From NCBI RefSeq assembly GCF_017163705.1, contig NZ_JAFIWB010000001.1:186001-250000 (forward strand): a stretch of 64,000 nucleotides of DNA, read 5' to 3'. The position numbers and the translations under genes were made by a program. The notes under the pieces are model-generated. The model had not been told where the DNA came from and did no database searches. It was given only the letters and a program-made list of their open reading frames with translations. Origin of the DNA: Xanthomonas bonasiae (lineage in GTDB: Bacteria > Pseudomonadota > Gammaproteobacteria > Xanthomonadales > Xanthomonadaceae). Below are positions 8,665-19,791 of the stretch, in pieces (within the stretch, counting starts at the first letter, position 1; each line of letters starts with the position of its first letter).

Positions 8665-9756
8665 TCAGGCCGGCGACAGGCGCTCGCCGCTCTCCGGATC
8701 GAAGAAGTGCAGCGCCTCGCCGCGCACCGCCACGCGCAGGGGCTCGCCCAGGCCGGGCAGCGCGCGCGGCGCCACCCGCATCACCAGCGGCTGGCTGCCG
8801 TAGCTGAGGTTGACGAAGATCTCGTTGCCGACCGGCTCGATCACCTCGACCGTGGCCTCGAACCCACCCTGCCCGTCCTCGCTGGGCTGCAGGTGCTCGG
8901 GGCGCACGCCGATCGCGATCGGCCGGCCCAGCCATTGCGGCGCGACATGCGCGCCTTGCAGCGGGACGCGGCTGCCGTCGGCCAGCTGCAGCTGCTGCAG
9001 GCCGCCCTCTTCGAGCAGTTGGCCCTGCAGCACGTTCATCGCCGGGCTGCCGAGGAAGCCGGCCACGAACAGGTTGGCCGGGCGGTCGTACAGCGCCATC
9101 GGCGTGTCGATCTGCTGGATCAGCCCGTCCTTGAGCACCACGATGCGCTGGCCCAGGGTCATCGCCTCGACCTGGTCGTGGGTCACGTAGATCATCGTGG
9201 TGCCGAGCTTGCGGTGCAACTGCGCGATCTCGGTGCGCACCGAGTGGCGCAGCTTGGCGTCCAGGTTCGACAGCGGCTCGTCGAGCAGGAACACCGCCGG
9301 CTCGCGCACCAGCGCGCGGCCCAGCGCCACGCGCTGGCGCTGGCCGCCGGACATCGCGCGCGGCAGCTTGTCCAGCATCGGGGTCAGGCCCAGGGTGTCG
9401 GCGGCGGCGGCGACGCGGCGCGCGATGACATCCTTGGTCTCGCCGCGCAGCTTCAGCCCGAACGCCAGGTTCTCGGCCACGGTCATGTGCGGGTACAGCG
9501 CGTAGCTCTGGAACACCATCGCGATGTCGCGATCCTTCGGCGCCACGTCGTTGACCACGCGCTCGCCGATGCGCAGCTCGCCGCCGCTGATCTCCTCCAG
9601 CCCCGCGATCATGCGCAGCAGGGTGGATTTGCCGCAGCCCGAGGGCCCGACCAGCACCATCAGTTCGCCGTCGGCCACTTCGAAGCTGGCCCCGTGCACG
9701 GCGACCTGGCCGTTGTCGTAGACCTTGCGGATGTTGTCCAGTTGTACTTTCGCCAT
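8665..9756 (-). CDS. ugpC: Sugar ABC transporter ATP-binding protein, UgpC/MalK/MsmX type
   Basis: 363 residues starting MAKVQLDNIRKVYDNGQVAV. Motifs: Walker A GPSGCGKST, signature AMSGGQRQRVALGRALV, Walker B VFLLDEPLSNLDAKLR, and a C-terminal TOBE/OB regulatory domain (IGVRPEHLQP, residues about 250-360). This is the CUT1-type ATPase that powers oligosaccharide importers, often shared between several. No permease or binding protein adjoins it. The nearest CUT1 permeases (19792-21506) have no ATPase of their own, and a LacI-type operator precedes both units. It diverges from zwf. Confidence 0.93.
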   Translation of the reverse strand: MAKVQLDNIRKVYDNGQVAVHGASFEVADGELMVLVGPSGCGKSTLLRMIAGLEEISGGELRIGERVVNDVAPKDRDIAMVFQSYALYPHMTVAENLAFGLKLRGETKDVIARRVAAAADTLGLTPMLDKLPRAMSGGQRQRVALGRALVREPAVFLLDEPLSNLDAKLRHSVRTEIAQLHRKLGTTMIYVTHDQVEAMTLGQRIVVLKDGLIQQIDTPMALYDRPANLFVAGFLGSPAMNVLQGQLLEEGGLQQLQLADGSRVPLQGAHVAPQWLGRPIAIGVRPEHLQPSEDGQGGFEATVEVIEPVGNEIFVNLSYGSQPLVMRVAPRALPGLGEPLRVAVRGEALHFFDPESGERLSPA

Positions 9757-10167
9757 GGTGCGGTATCCGGTTTCCGGCAGAAGGGACGGGCTGCCGCCGG
9801 TCCCTCCCGAAGGCAGTGCATACGAATGCGGTTCGCATCGTGCCAGCGACACAGGCAACAATGGGATCGCAATGCGGTATTCTGCCATGTAACCGTTTTC
9901 ACGGGGCAACATCGACGCCTGGGAGGGCTTGCGATGCGAACCGCCAGCCGCCGCTGTCCGGGCGCGCCGAGCGCCGGCTCTGATGCTTGAGGCATTAGAC
10001 AGGTATGCTCAGAGGTCTGGCAGTCGTATTCATCTCCCGGATCGTGCGGTCCCGCCTGGCGGTCGTCATCGCTATGCCCCCCGCGCGAGCTGCAGGACGG
10101 ATACAGGCCGCTTCCGCCGCTTGCTTACCAACGCCACGTCACTACTAGCCCCCAGGTGATCGACGAA
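9757..10167. other. Divergent regulatory region ugpC / zwf
   Basis: This stretch of 411 bases has no gene I can support. It contains the LacI-type operator at 9888-9901, a CAGAAT -10-like element for ugpC on the minus strand at 9884-9879, and the Shine-Dalgarno AGGTGA (10154-10159) for zwf. Nothing else is recognisable. Confidence 0.6.
9888..9901. promoter_or_regulatory. LacI-family operator upstream of ugpC (copy 1)
   Basis: TGTAACCGTTTTCA, an imperfect palindrome around a central CG, as expected for LacI/GalR regulators. It differs from the site upstream of lacI (TGTAATCGTTTTCA, 32026-32039) at one position. It lies 131 bases from the ugpC start and 267 from zwf, so either or both could be controlled. 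Confidence 0.65.
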
Positions 10168-11627
<1,460 letters not shown>

Positions 11628-11631
<4 letters not shown>

Positions 11632-12631
11632 GCGCGCCGCTGCGGCCGGTGCTGGTCGCCGACATCGGCGGCACCAACGCGCGCTTCGCGCTCGCCGACC
11701 TCGACGCGTCCACGCCGTTGCTCGACGACAGCACCCAGACCTATGCGGTGGTGGAGTTCCCGTCGCTGGGCGACGCGGCGCGCCACTACCTGCAGCAGAC
11801 CGGCGTGGACGCGCGCAGCGGCGTGTTCGCCGTGGCCGGGCGGGTGGACGGCGACGAGGCGCGGATCACCAACCACCCGTGGGTGATCTCGCGCTCGCGC
11901 ACCTGCGCCATGCTCGGCTTCGACGAGCTGCACCTGATCAACGACTTCGCCGCGCAGGCGATGGCGATCAGCCTGCTGCAGCCGCAGGACGTGGTCCAGG
12001 TCGGCGGCGCGGCGTGGCAGCCGGCGCCGGTCGCCACGCCACGCAACTACGCGGTGATCGGCCCCGGCACCGGCCTGGGCGTCGGCGGCCTGCTGACCCG
12101 CGGCGGCCGTTGCATCCCGCTGGAGACCGAGGGCGGCCACGTCAGTTTCCCGCCGGGCACGCCCGAGGAGATCCGCATCCTGGAGCTGCTGTCGCAGCAG
12201 TTCGGCCGCGTCTCCAACGAACGCCTGATCTGCGGCCCCGGCCTGGTCAACATCCATCGCGCGCTCAGCGAGATCGCCGGCGACAATCCCGGTCCGCTGC
12301 AGCCGGAGGACATCACCGCCCGCGCCGCGCAGGGCGACTACCGCGCGATGCGCACCATCGACGTGTTCTGCGCGGTGTTCGGCGCCATCGCCGGCGACCT
12401 GGTGCTGGTACAGGGCGCCTGGGACGGCGTGTTCCTGACCGGCGGCCTGGTGCCGAAGATGCTCGACGCGCTGCAGCACTCCGGCTTCCGCCAGCGCTTC
12501 GAGCACAAGGGCCGCTTTTCGTCGATCATGGCGCGGGTACCGTCGCTGGCGGTGATCCACCCCCGTCCCGGCCTGCTCGGCGCCGCCGCCTACGCGGTCG
12601 ATGCCGAGCGGCAATCCCCAGGAGTCGTTAC

Positions 12632-12635
<4 letters not shown>
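11628..12635 (+). CDS. glk: Glucokinase
   Basis: 335 residues of the bacterial glucokinase family. The N-terminal phosphate motif is VLVADIGGTNARFAL (residues about 8-22). ITNHPWVISR, HLINDFAAQAMAI and GPGTGLGVGGLL follow, with ETEGGHVSFPP near the active site. It phosphorylates cytoplasmic glucose with ATP to feed Zwf. The ATG at 11628 overlaps the zwf stop and its own stop overlaps the pgl start, so the three genes are translationally coupled. Confidence 0.95.
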
Positions 12636-13351
<716 letters not shown>

Positions 13352-13355
13352 GGCC

Positions 13356-13434
13356 GGGATTGGGGAGTCGGGATTGGGGATTCGGAACAGCCGCGCGCTG
13401 CCGCCTTCCCGGTTTGTTCGAGTTCCCCGTTCCG
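13356..13434. repeat. G-rich intergenic repeat element, pgl-edd gap
   Basis: The G-rich arm 13356-13385 (GGGATTGGGGAGTCGGGATT...) is followed by a core beginning AACAGCCGCGCGCTGCCGCC at 13386 and a short degenerate C-rich arm (TTCCCCGTTCC) around 13423-13433. It occupies most of the 124-base gap inside the Entner-Doudoroff operon. Confidence 0.75.
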
Positions 13435-13475
13435 TCATGCGGTCACTCCCCCACACTTCATAGCCACTTCTGCCA

Positions 13476-15392
13476 ATGAGCCTGCATCCGAAAATCCACG
13501 CGATCACCGAACGCATCCGCGCACGCAGCGTACCGTCGCGGCGCGCCTACCTGGCCGGCATCGATGCCGCATTGCGCGACGGCCCGTTCCGCAGCCGCCT
13601 GAGCTGCGGCAACCTGGCGCACGGCTTCGCCGCCTGCGGCCCGACCGACAAGAGCCGGCTGGAAGGCGGGATCACCCCGAACCTGGGCATCGTCACCGCC
13701 TACAACGACATGCTGTCGGCGCACCAGCCGTTCGAGCACTACCCGGAGATCATCCGCAGCACCGCGCGTGCGCTGGGCGCCACCGCGCAGGTCGCCGGCG
13801 GCGTGCCGGCGATGTGCGACGGCGTGACCCAGGGCCGTCCCGGCATGGAGCTGTCGCTGTTCTCGCGCGACGTGATCGCGCAGGCCACCGCGATCGGCCT
13901 CAGCCACGACATGTTCGACACCACCCTCTACCTGGGCGTGTGCGACAAGATCGTGCCCGGCCTGCTGATCGGTGCGCTGGCGTTCGGCCACCTGCCGGCG
14001 GTGTTCGTGCCGGCCGGGCCGATGACCCCGGGCATTCCCAACAAGCAGAAGGCCGAGGTGCGCGAGCGCTACGCCGCCGGCCAGGCCACCCGCGAGGAAC
14101 TGCTGGCCGCCGAATCGGCGTCCTACCACGCGCCCGGCACCTGCACCTTCTACGGCACCGCCAATTCCAACCAGGTGTTGCTGGAAGCGATGGGCGTGCA
14201 GTTGCCCGGCGCCTCGTTCGTCAATCCGGGCACGCCGCTGCGCGACGCGCTGACCCAGCAGGCCACCGAGCGCGCGCTGCGCATCACCGCGCTGGGTAGC
14301 GATTTCCGCCCGCTCGGCCGGCTGATCGACGAACGCGCGATCGTCAACGCCGCGGTCGCGCTGATGTCCACCGGCGGCTCCACCAACCACACCATCCACT
14401 GGCTGGCGGTGGCGCGCGCGGCCGGCATCGTGCTGACCTGGGACGACCTGGACGAACTGTCGCAGATCGTGCCGCTGCTGACCCGCGTGTATCCCAACGG
14501 CGAGGCCGACGTGAACCATTTCGCCGCGGCCGGCGGCGTGGGGTTCGTGTTCCGCGAGCTGATGGACGCGGGGCTGATGCACGACGACCTGGCCACCATC
14601 GTGCCCGGCGGCATGCGCGCCTACGGCGACGAGCCGTGCGTGCAGAACGGCGCGCTGGCCTACGTGCCGAGCCCGGCCAAGAGCGCCGACGAAAGCGTGG
14701 TGCGCCCGGCCTCCAATCCGTTCGAAGCGCAGGGCGGATTGCGCCTGCTGCGCGGCAATCTCGGCCGCTCGCTGATCAAGCTGTCGGCGGTGAAGCCGGA
14801 ATTCCGCACCATCGAGGCGCCGGCGGTGGTCATCGATGCGCCGCAGGCCTTGAACAAGCTGCACGCCGCCGGCGTGCTGCCGCACGACTTCGTGGTGGTG
14901 CTGCGCTACCAGGGCCCGCGCGCGAACGGCATGCCGGAACTGCATTCGCTGGCGCCGCTGCTGGGCCTGCTGCAGAACCAGGGCCGGCGCGTGGCGCTGG
15001 TCACCGACGGGCGCCTGTCCGGCGCCTCGGGCAAGTTCCCGGCGGCGATCCACGTGACGCCGGAAGCGGCGCGCGGCGGCCCGATCGCGCGCGTGCGCGA
15101 AGGCGACATCGTGCGCCTGGACGGCGAAGCCGGCACCCTGGAAGTGCTGGTGGATGCCGCCGAATGGGCGGCGCGTGCGCTGGCGCCGAACACCGCGCCG
15201 GCTGCGCACGACCTCGGCCGCAACCTGTTCGCGATCAACCGCCGCGTGGTCGGTCCCGCCGACCAGGGCGCGATGTCGATCTCCTGCGGCCCGCCGGCCG
15301 CCGACGGCGACGACTGGAACTACGACGCCGAGTACGACCTGGGCCGCAGCAGCGAGGCCGCCGACGCGCCGCACGAGGCGAAGGACGCGTAA
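13476..15392 (+). CDS. edd: Phosphogluconate dehydratase
   Basis: 638 residues of the IlvD/Edd family. Blocks: [71 protein letters not shown] and [19 protein letters not shown]. The cysteines in MCDG, VCDK and TCTF are candidate Fe-S ligands of this family. It converts 6-phosphogluconate to 2-keto-3-deoxy-6-phosphogluconate. Paired with eda downstream, it defines the Entner-Doudoroff route, which is prominent in Xanthomonas. Confidence 0.97.
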   Translation: MSLHPKIHAITERIRARSVPSRRAYLAGIDAALRDGPFRSRLSCGNLAHGFAACGPTDKSRLEGGITPNLGIVTAYNDMLSAHQPFEHYPEIIRSTARALGATAQVAGGVPAMCDGVTQGRPGMELSLFSRDVIAQATAIGLSHDMFDTTLYLGVCDKIVPGLLIGALAFGHLPAVFVPAGPMTPGIPNKQKAEVRERYAAGQATREELLAAESASYHAPGTCTFYGTANSNQVLLEAMGVQLPGASFVNPGTPLRDALTQQATERALRITALGSDFRPLGRLIDERAIVNAAVALMSTGGSTNHTIHWLAVARAAGIVLTWDDLDELSQIVPLLTRVYPNGEADVNHFAAAGGVGFVFRELMDAGLMHDDLATIVPGGMRAYGDEPCVQNGALAYVPSPAKSADESVVRPASNPFEAQGGLRLLRGNLGRSLIKLSAVKPEFRTIEAPAVVIDAPQALNKLHAAGVLPHDFVVVLRYQGPRANGMPELHSLAPLLGLLQNQGRRVALVTDGRLSGASGKFPAAIHVTPEAARGGPIARVREGDIVRLDGEAGTLEVLVDAAEWAARALAPNTAPAAHDLGRNLFAINRRVVGPADQGAMSISCGPPAADGDDWNYDAEYDLGRSSEAADAPHEAKDA

Positions 15393-15490
15393 GCCTTGCG
15401 GCCCGACCGGCGCCACCGGCGCCACGCCATCCCCGCGTCGGCCGCCTGCGGCCGATGCACTCCCGCCATCTTCGCGACTACGAGATTGCC

Positions 15491-16147
15491 ATGACGATTG
15501 CCGAACACCAGAACACCGCCGAACAGCTCCTGCGCGCCGCCGGCATCCTGCCGGTGGTGACCGTGCACAGCCTGGACGAGGCGCGCCGCGTCTCCGCCGC
15601 GCTGCTCGAAGGCGGCCTGCCCGCGATCGAGCTGACCCTGCGCACGCCGGTGGCGATGGACGCGCTGGCGATGCTCAAGCGCGAACTGCCGGACATCAAG
15701 ATCGGCGCCGGCACGGTGCTCACCGAAACCCAGCTGCAGCAGGCGATCGACGCCGGCGCCGATTTCATCGTCACCCCGGGCACGCCGCCGGCGCTGGCCG
15801 ACGCGCTGGCGCGGGCGCCGCTGCCGGTGGTACCGGGCGCGGCCACCCCGACCGAACTGCTGGCGCTGATGGCGCGCGGCTTCCGCGTCTGCAAGCTGTT
15901 CCCGGCCACCGCGGTCGGCGGCCTGGCGATGCTCAAGGGCCTGGCCGGTCCGCTGGCGGACCTGAAGCTGTGCCCCACCGGCGGCATCGGCGAAAGCACC
16001 GCGGCCGAGTACCTGGCGCAGCCGAACGTGGTCTGCATCGGCGGCTCGTGGATGGTGCCGAAGGACTGGCTGGCCAACGGCGAGTGGGACAAGGTGCGCG
16101 AGAGCGCGGCGAAGGCGGCGGCCATTGTCCGCGGGATTCGGGATTAG
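15491..16147 (+). CDS. eda: KDPG aldolase (2-keto-3-deoxy-6-phosphogluconate aldolase)
   Basis: 218 residues. The Schiff-base lysine K135 lies in GFRVCKLFPAT, and the conserved E47 in PAIELTLRTP. It splits KDPG into pyruvate and glyceraldehyde 3-phosphate (and may act on 4-hydroxy-2-oxoglutarate). Start at ATG 15491 (MTIAEHQNTAEQLLRAAGIL). The last codons and the stop (GGGATTCGGGATTAG, 16133-16147, encoding GIRD-stop) are the first units of a G-rich intergenic repeat, so the repeat has set the C-terminus. Followed by a strong terminator. Confidence 0.96.
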   Translation: MTIAEHQNTAEQLLRAAGILPVVTVHSLDEARRVSAALLEGGLPAIELTLRTPVAMDALAMLKRELPDIKIGAGTVLTETQLQQAIDAGADFIVTPGTPPALADALARAPLPVVPGAATPTELLALMARGFRVCKLFPATAVGGLAMLKGLAGPLADLKLCPTGGIGESTAAEYLAQPNVVCIGGSWMVPKDWLANGEWDKVRESAAKAAAIVRGIRD

Positions 16148-16270
16148 GGATTCGCTAAAGCCCGGCTCCCCGCGATCGGGAAACGAACAAAAAAAGCGCC
16201 GGCATGCCGGCGCTTTTTTTGCTTTTGCTTTTGCTGTTACGACTCCCGAATCCCGACTCCCGAATCCCGG
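16133..16270. repeat. G-rich/C-rich inverted repeat element around the eda terminator
   Basis: The left G-arm 16133-16154 contains the eda stop codon. The right C-arm 16241-16270 (GACTCCCGAATCCCGACTCC...) ends two bases before the stop of the convergent glycosidase gene. The intervening core includes the terminator at 16195-16220 and, read on the minus strand, GTAACAGCAAAAGCAAAAGC, related to the AACAGC...GCTTTT core of the other elements. Confidence 0.8.
16195..16220. terminator. Bidirectional rho-independent terminator, eda / glycosidase
   Basis: A perfect 20-base palindrome AGCGCCGGCATGCCGGCGCT (16195-16214) is flanked by A-run on the left and T-run on the right. It can end transcripts from both convergent sides: eda on plus and the discoidin-domain glycosidase on minus. 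Confidence 0.92.
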
Positions 16271-16272
16271 CC

Positions 16273-19200
16273 TCACCGCACCTCGATCTGCACATCCGCC
16301 GGCAAAGAACGGATCCGCAGCTCGCCATTTTCCCACTGCGCCGGCTCGCCATTGACCAGGGTGCGCCCGGGCTCGCCCGGATACGGCCACGGCAGCACCA
16401 GGCCGCCGCTGGGCACGCGCAGGCCGCCGCCGATGCCCAGGGTCAGGCGGTTCTTCTGCCGGCGCAGCTGGTAGCTCAATTCGCCCTGCGGGGTGCGCAG
16501 GTCCTGGATCGCGATGCCCTTGCCGTCGAACCAGGCCGCCGGCACGCCGGCCGCCAGCACCAGGCTGTCGTCGATGTCGCGCGCGTAGGCGAACATGTCC
16601 AGCGTCGAGCGCACGAAGTCCGACGCCACCCAGGCATGCGGCAGGTCGCCGACGAAGAACGGCTTGCGCGGCGTGCGCGAGACCACTTCGGCCCACTGGT
16701 TCCACGGCTGCGGCGCGCGGTCCTTGAAGAAGAACTGGGTCGCGTCCCAGGCCCGCTCGCGCCAGCCCAGGCGCACGAACGCGGCGACGTTGCGCCATTC
16801 GTACGGGGTGTAATCCTTCCACTCGCGCTTGCCGTCGCGGCGGCTGGCGAACTCGCCCCAATAGCGCTCGAAGGTGTTGCCCAGCAGCTGCGGCGGCAGC
16901 CGGCCCTGCTCCCCGCCCGGCGCCAGCGCGATGGTCGTGGAGGTCGGATCGAAATCGCCCAGCTCGGCCGAACCGGGCAGGAAATCGATGTGGTGCTGCT
17001 GCGTGGCGGTCTGCAGCGAGGCGTACAGGTCCTGGCGGAATTCGTCGCGCGCGGCGGCGAAGCGTGCCGCATCGTCGACGCGGCCGAGCTCGGCGGCGAT
17101 CTCCACCGTGTCCTTGTAGCCGCGCAGCGCCCAGAAGTTGTCCCAGTACGAATGCATCGGCTTGGCCGAATAGCCTTCGTGGCTGATCGACACCGGCATC
17201 ATCCCGTAGAACGCCGGATTGCGCGCCCGGTTCTCCTCGGTGCGCTCGCTGAGCCGCAGCTGTTCCATGTACTCGTACGCGGCCAGCACGTGCGGCCACA
17301 TCTTTTCCAGGAACGCGCGGTCGCCGCTGTAGCGGTAGTAGTCGGCGACGCCGAAGATCAGTTCGCCATGGCTGTCGTTCTCCGGCACCGGATCGCTGCC
17401 GCGGTCGTCCACGCAGCACGGCACCATGCCGTTGGCGAACTGGTACGGCGCGTACCACTCCAGGTACTCGCGCGCCACGTCGGCGCGGCCCAGGCGCAGC
17501 AGGCCTTCGGAAATCATCGCGCCGTCGCGGATCCAGCTGCGCGAATACGAGCGTGTGCCCGGCTGCAGGCGTGGCCCGATCCGCGAGATCAGCATGTGCG
17601 CCAGCGCGGTGCGCAAGGTGTCGGCCAGCGCCTTGCCCTCGGCCGGGACGCTCAGCTGCACCCGGTCCAGTTTCTCGCGCCACTGCTCGGCCACCAGCTG
17701 TTGCGCACGCGCCGCATCGAACCCGGACGGCAGCGCCTGCGCGCCGGTCTGCGGGATCAGCAAGGCCACTTCGCGCACTTCGCCCGGGGCCAGGCGCCCG
17801 CGGTACAGCAGCGCGCCCGAGGCCAGGCCGTCGGCGTCGGACGCCTGCTGCGGCAGCGCGGCGCTGTCGGCGGCCAGGCGCTCGATGTCGATGCCGGCGT
17901 CGAACGCCGTGGCGTAGGCCGCGTCGGGCTTCTGCACCGCGAACACGCGCGGCTCGCCGTTGACCTGCACCTGGCCGCCGTCGAACGCCAGCAGATGGAT
18001 CGGGCTGACCCCGCCGACGGTGTTGAGGAACTGGCTGGGCGGGTTCACCTGGAACGGCCGCACCGCCAGCGCCAGGGTGTAGTCGTGCGGCTTCTTGCTC
18101 GGGTTGCTGAGCCGGTAGCGCGCCACCAGCTGCGCCTGCTCCGGCGTGCCCTGCACGAAGGCGGTGATGCGCAGGCCGGCGTTGTCGTGGCTCCAGTCCA
18201 CGCTGGGGATCGGCAGGTAGTCGTCCTGCAGGCTCTGCGCGGTCTTCACGTCGGCCCAGCTCAGGCGCTTGCCGTCCAGCAGCAGGAACGGCTCGATGCT
18301 GAAGCCGCCCTTGCCCACTTCGATCGCGCCGTCCTCGCCGACCAGGCCCTGCTCGCGGCCGCCGTCCAGGCCGACGATGGTCCAGTACGGCTGCTCGCCG
18401 CTGAAGCCGCGCGGGAACCAGCCGCGGGTGGAATCGGCCGCTACCGACTTGACGAAGTCGTTCGGGGTCGCGGCGAAGGCCAGCGGCTGCAGCGCGATGT
18501 CGGCGATGCCGTAGCGGAAGCTGGGGCCGTCCTCCAGGTCGATGCGCACGTAGCGCGCCTCGGTTTCGGGCATCGGCAACCAGTCGGTGCCGCCGTTGCC
18601 GGCGGTGACGGTGCGCAGCTCGCGCCAGCTGCGGCCGTCGGCCGAGCCCTGCAGCTTGTAGCGCGAGGCATACACGCCCGGCGCCCATTGCACCTTGGCG
18701 CCGCCGAACTCGCGCACCTTGCCCAGGTCGAGCATGATCGTCTGGGTCTTGGCGTTGCCGCTGTACCACACCGTGTCGGGCTTGCCGTCGGCGATGCGCT
18801 GCTCCAGCGCCGGCGCGGTGTCGGCGCTGACCTTCACCGTCAGCGGCGAGGTGTCCTGCGGCGGCAGCGGCGTCAGCGTCAGCTGGTCGAAGCACACCGT
18901 GCCCTTGCCGCCGACCTGGTTGTAGATGGTGAACTCGACCTGCGCGCTGTGCTTGAGTTCCTTGTCCGGACTCGGTCCCCAGGCCTTGTCGATCTGCCGC
19001 TTCTTGAAGCTGACCGTGCTCCACTGCTTGGGGAAGTCGTAGCGCGGCCGGTTGACCCACCACACGTTGTCGCCGCTGGCGTCGACCAGCTTGAACTGCA
19101 GGTCGTTGCTCGGCGAATCGCCGCGCAGCTGGAATGCGAGCTGGTAGTTGTCCGGATAATCGATCGGGATCGCGCGGCGGATCCCGGCGTAGCCGGAAAC

Positions 19201-19431
19201 GCCGTTGAAGTCGTAGTCCAGGCAGATCGCCTTGGCGCGGCCGCCGCTGGCGGCCTGCACCAGCCGGGTCGAGGCGGTGACCTGGTTGGAGACGACGATC
19301 TGCCAGTTGTCGAGATTGTTGAAGCTGTCCAGCGCTACCGGCGCGGTCGGCACCGCGGCAAAGGCCTGCGCCGCCGCCAGGCCCAGGATGGCCATCGTCC
19401 ACCGTCTGCTCGTCATCGCCGCTCCCGTCAT
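16273..19431 (-). CDS. Exported discoidin-domain protein with six-hairpin glycosidase domain
   Basis: 1052 residues. Signal peptide to about residue 25 (LGLAAAQAFA/AVP). Then a beta-sandwich carbohydrate-binding-like region (about 30-165, ALDSFNNLDNWQIVVSNQVT). Next is a coagulation factor 5/8 type C (discoidin) domain (about 190-315, QTIMLDLGKVREFGGAKVQW, EARYVRIDLEDG). A beta-rich region follows, then an (alpha/alpha)6 barrel from about 600 (SYSRSWIRDGAMISEGLLRL, HGELIFGVADYYRYSGDRAF, SYWDNFWALRGY). I recognise the architecture as a periplasmic glycosidase but cannot assign a GH family. A second possible start is 19416 (MTSRRW). It lies downstream of the ABC operon on the same strand; a REP pair separates them. 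Confidence 0.75.
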   Translation of the reverse strand: MTGAAMTSRRWTMAILGLAAAQAFAAVPTAPVALDSFNNLDNWQIVVSNQVTASTRLVQAASGGRAKAICLDYDFNGVSGYAGIRRAIPIDYPDNYQLAFQLRGDSPSNDLQFKLVDASGDNVWWVNRPRYDFPKQWSTVSFKKRQIDKAWGPSPDKELKHSAQVEFTIYNQVGGKGTVCFDQLTLTPLPPQDTSPLTVKVSADTAPALEQRIADGKPDTVWYSGNAKTQTIMLDLGKVREFGGAKVQWAPGVYASRYKLQGSADGRSWRELRTVTAGNGGTDWLPMPETEARYVRIDLEDGPSFRYGIADIALQPLAFAATPNDFVKSVAADSTRGWFPRGFSGEQPYWTIVGLDGGREQGLVGEDGAIEVGKGGFSIEPFLLLDGKRLSWADVKTAQSLQDDYLPIPSVDWSHDNAGLRITAFVQGTPEQAQLVARYRLSNPSKKPHDYTLALAVRPFQVNPPSQFLNTVGGVSPIHLLAFDGGQVQVNGEPRVFAVQKPDAAYATAFDAGIDIERLAADSAALPQQASDADGLASGALLYRGRLAPGEVREVALLIPQTGAQALPSGFDAARAQQLVAEQWREKLDRVQLSVPAEGKALADTLRTALAHMLISRIGPRLQPGTRSYSRSWIRDGAMISEGLLRLGRADVAREYLEWYAPYQFANGMVPCCVDDRGSDPVPENDSHGELIFGVADYYRYSGDRAFLEKMWPHVLAAYEYMEQLRLSERTEENRARNPAFYGMMPVSISHEGYSAKPMHSYWDNFWALRGYKDTVEIAAELGRVDDAARFAAARDEFRQDLYASLQTATQQHHIDFLPGSAELGDFDPTSTTIALAPGGEQGRLPPQLLGNTFERYWGEFASRRDGKREWKDYTPYEWRNVAAFVRLGWRERAWDATQFFFKDRAPQPWNQWAEVVSRTPRKPFFVGDLPHAWVASDFVRSTLDMFAYARDIDDSLVLAAGVPAAWFDGKGIAIQDLRTPQGELSYQLRRQKNRLTLGIGGGLRVPSGGLVLPWPYPGEPGRTLVNGEPAQWENGELRIRSLPADVQIEVR

Positions 19432-19466
19432 GAACCTCGTCCCCGTTGTGTCGTTGGCTTTTTGGC

Positions 19467-19528
19467 AGGAGGGGCTTCAGCCCCGACGCATGACCGGTAA
19501 GGCGTCGGGGCTGAAGCCCCTCCTACAG
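19467..19528. repeat. Inverted pair of REP-type repeats (variant)
   Basis: AGGAGGGGCTTCAGCCCCGA (19467-19486) and TCGGGGCTGAAGCCCCTCCT (19505-19524) form a near-perfect inverted pair with an 18-base spacer. This variant has GGGGCTTCAGCCCC where the other clusters have GCGGCTTCAGCCGC: a compensated stem change that preserves pairing. Confidence 0.88.
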
Positions 19529-19634
19529 GTGCGCGTCCACCATGACCTGCGAGTCGCACGCCCCGCACCAGTGCATACGCCATGCCGTCCCTGGCGAAGC
19601 ATACCGGCTTCGGACAACCCGGCCTGACCATCGC

Positions 19635-19790
19635 GGCCAGGCGTTCGGCGCAACGCGCGCCAGTGGCGCTCCATGATCGGCAGAACCGCTGCCATCCATG
19701 GCGTAACACTCGCACTCCAGAACGTCCGGCCCGGCCATCCATGGCCGGGCGTTCGGGAACGCGCGAGCCAGTGGCTCGCAAGCGCGTTCC
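19635..19790. repeat. Palindromic direct repeats downstream of the sugar ABC operon
   Basis: GGCCAGGCGTTCGGCGCAAC... (19635-19670) and GGCCGGGCGTTCGGGAACGC... (19743-19779) are diverged copies of one roughly 36-base unit ending CCAGTGGC. Between them lie GCCATCCATGGC (19691-19702) and the palindrome CCCGGCCATCCATGGCCGGG (19730-19749). A hairpin of GGGAACGCG...CGCGTTCCC (19755-19791) directly follows the stop of the second permease and could protect or end its mRNA. Confidence 0.6.
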
Positions 19791-19791
19791 C

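Larger units (their letters stand above)
19432..19791. other. Intergenic region with REP pair and palindromic repeats
   Basis: There is no supported gene in 360 bases. It holds the inverted REP pair 19467-19528 and a second group of palindromic/direct repeats at 19635-19790. No LacI-type operator is visible ahead of the glycosidase gene. Confidence 0.65.

Noticed and set aside
13458-15425. Long open frame (655 codons) antisense to edd, and similar ones opposite sdhA, the discoidin glycosidase and the TonB-dependent receptors
   Set aside because: Their text is Arg/Ala/His/Gln-rich with no family resemblance and they lie exactly opposite well-recognised genes. Long antisense frames are expected at this GC content.
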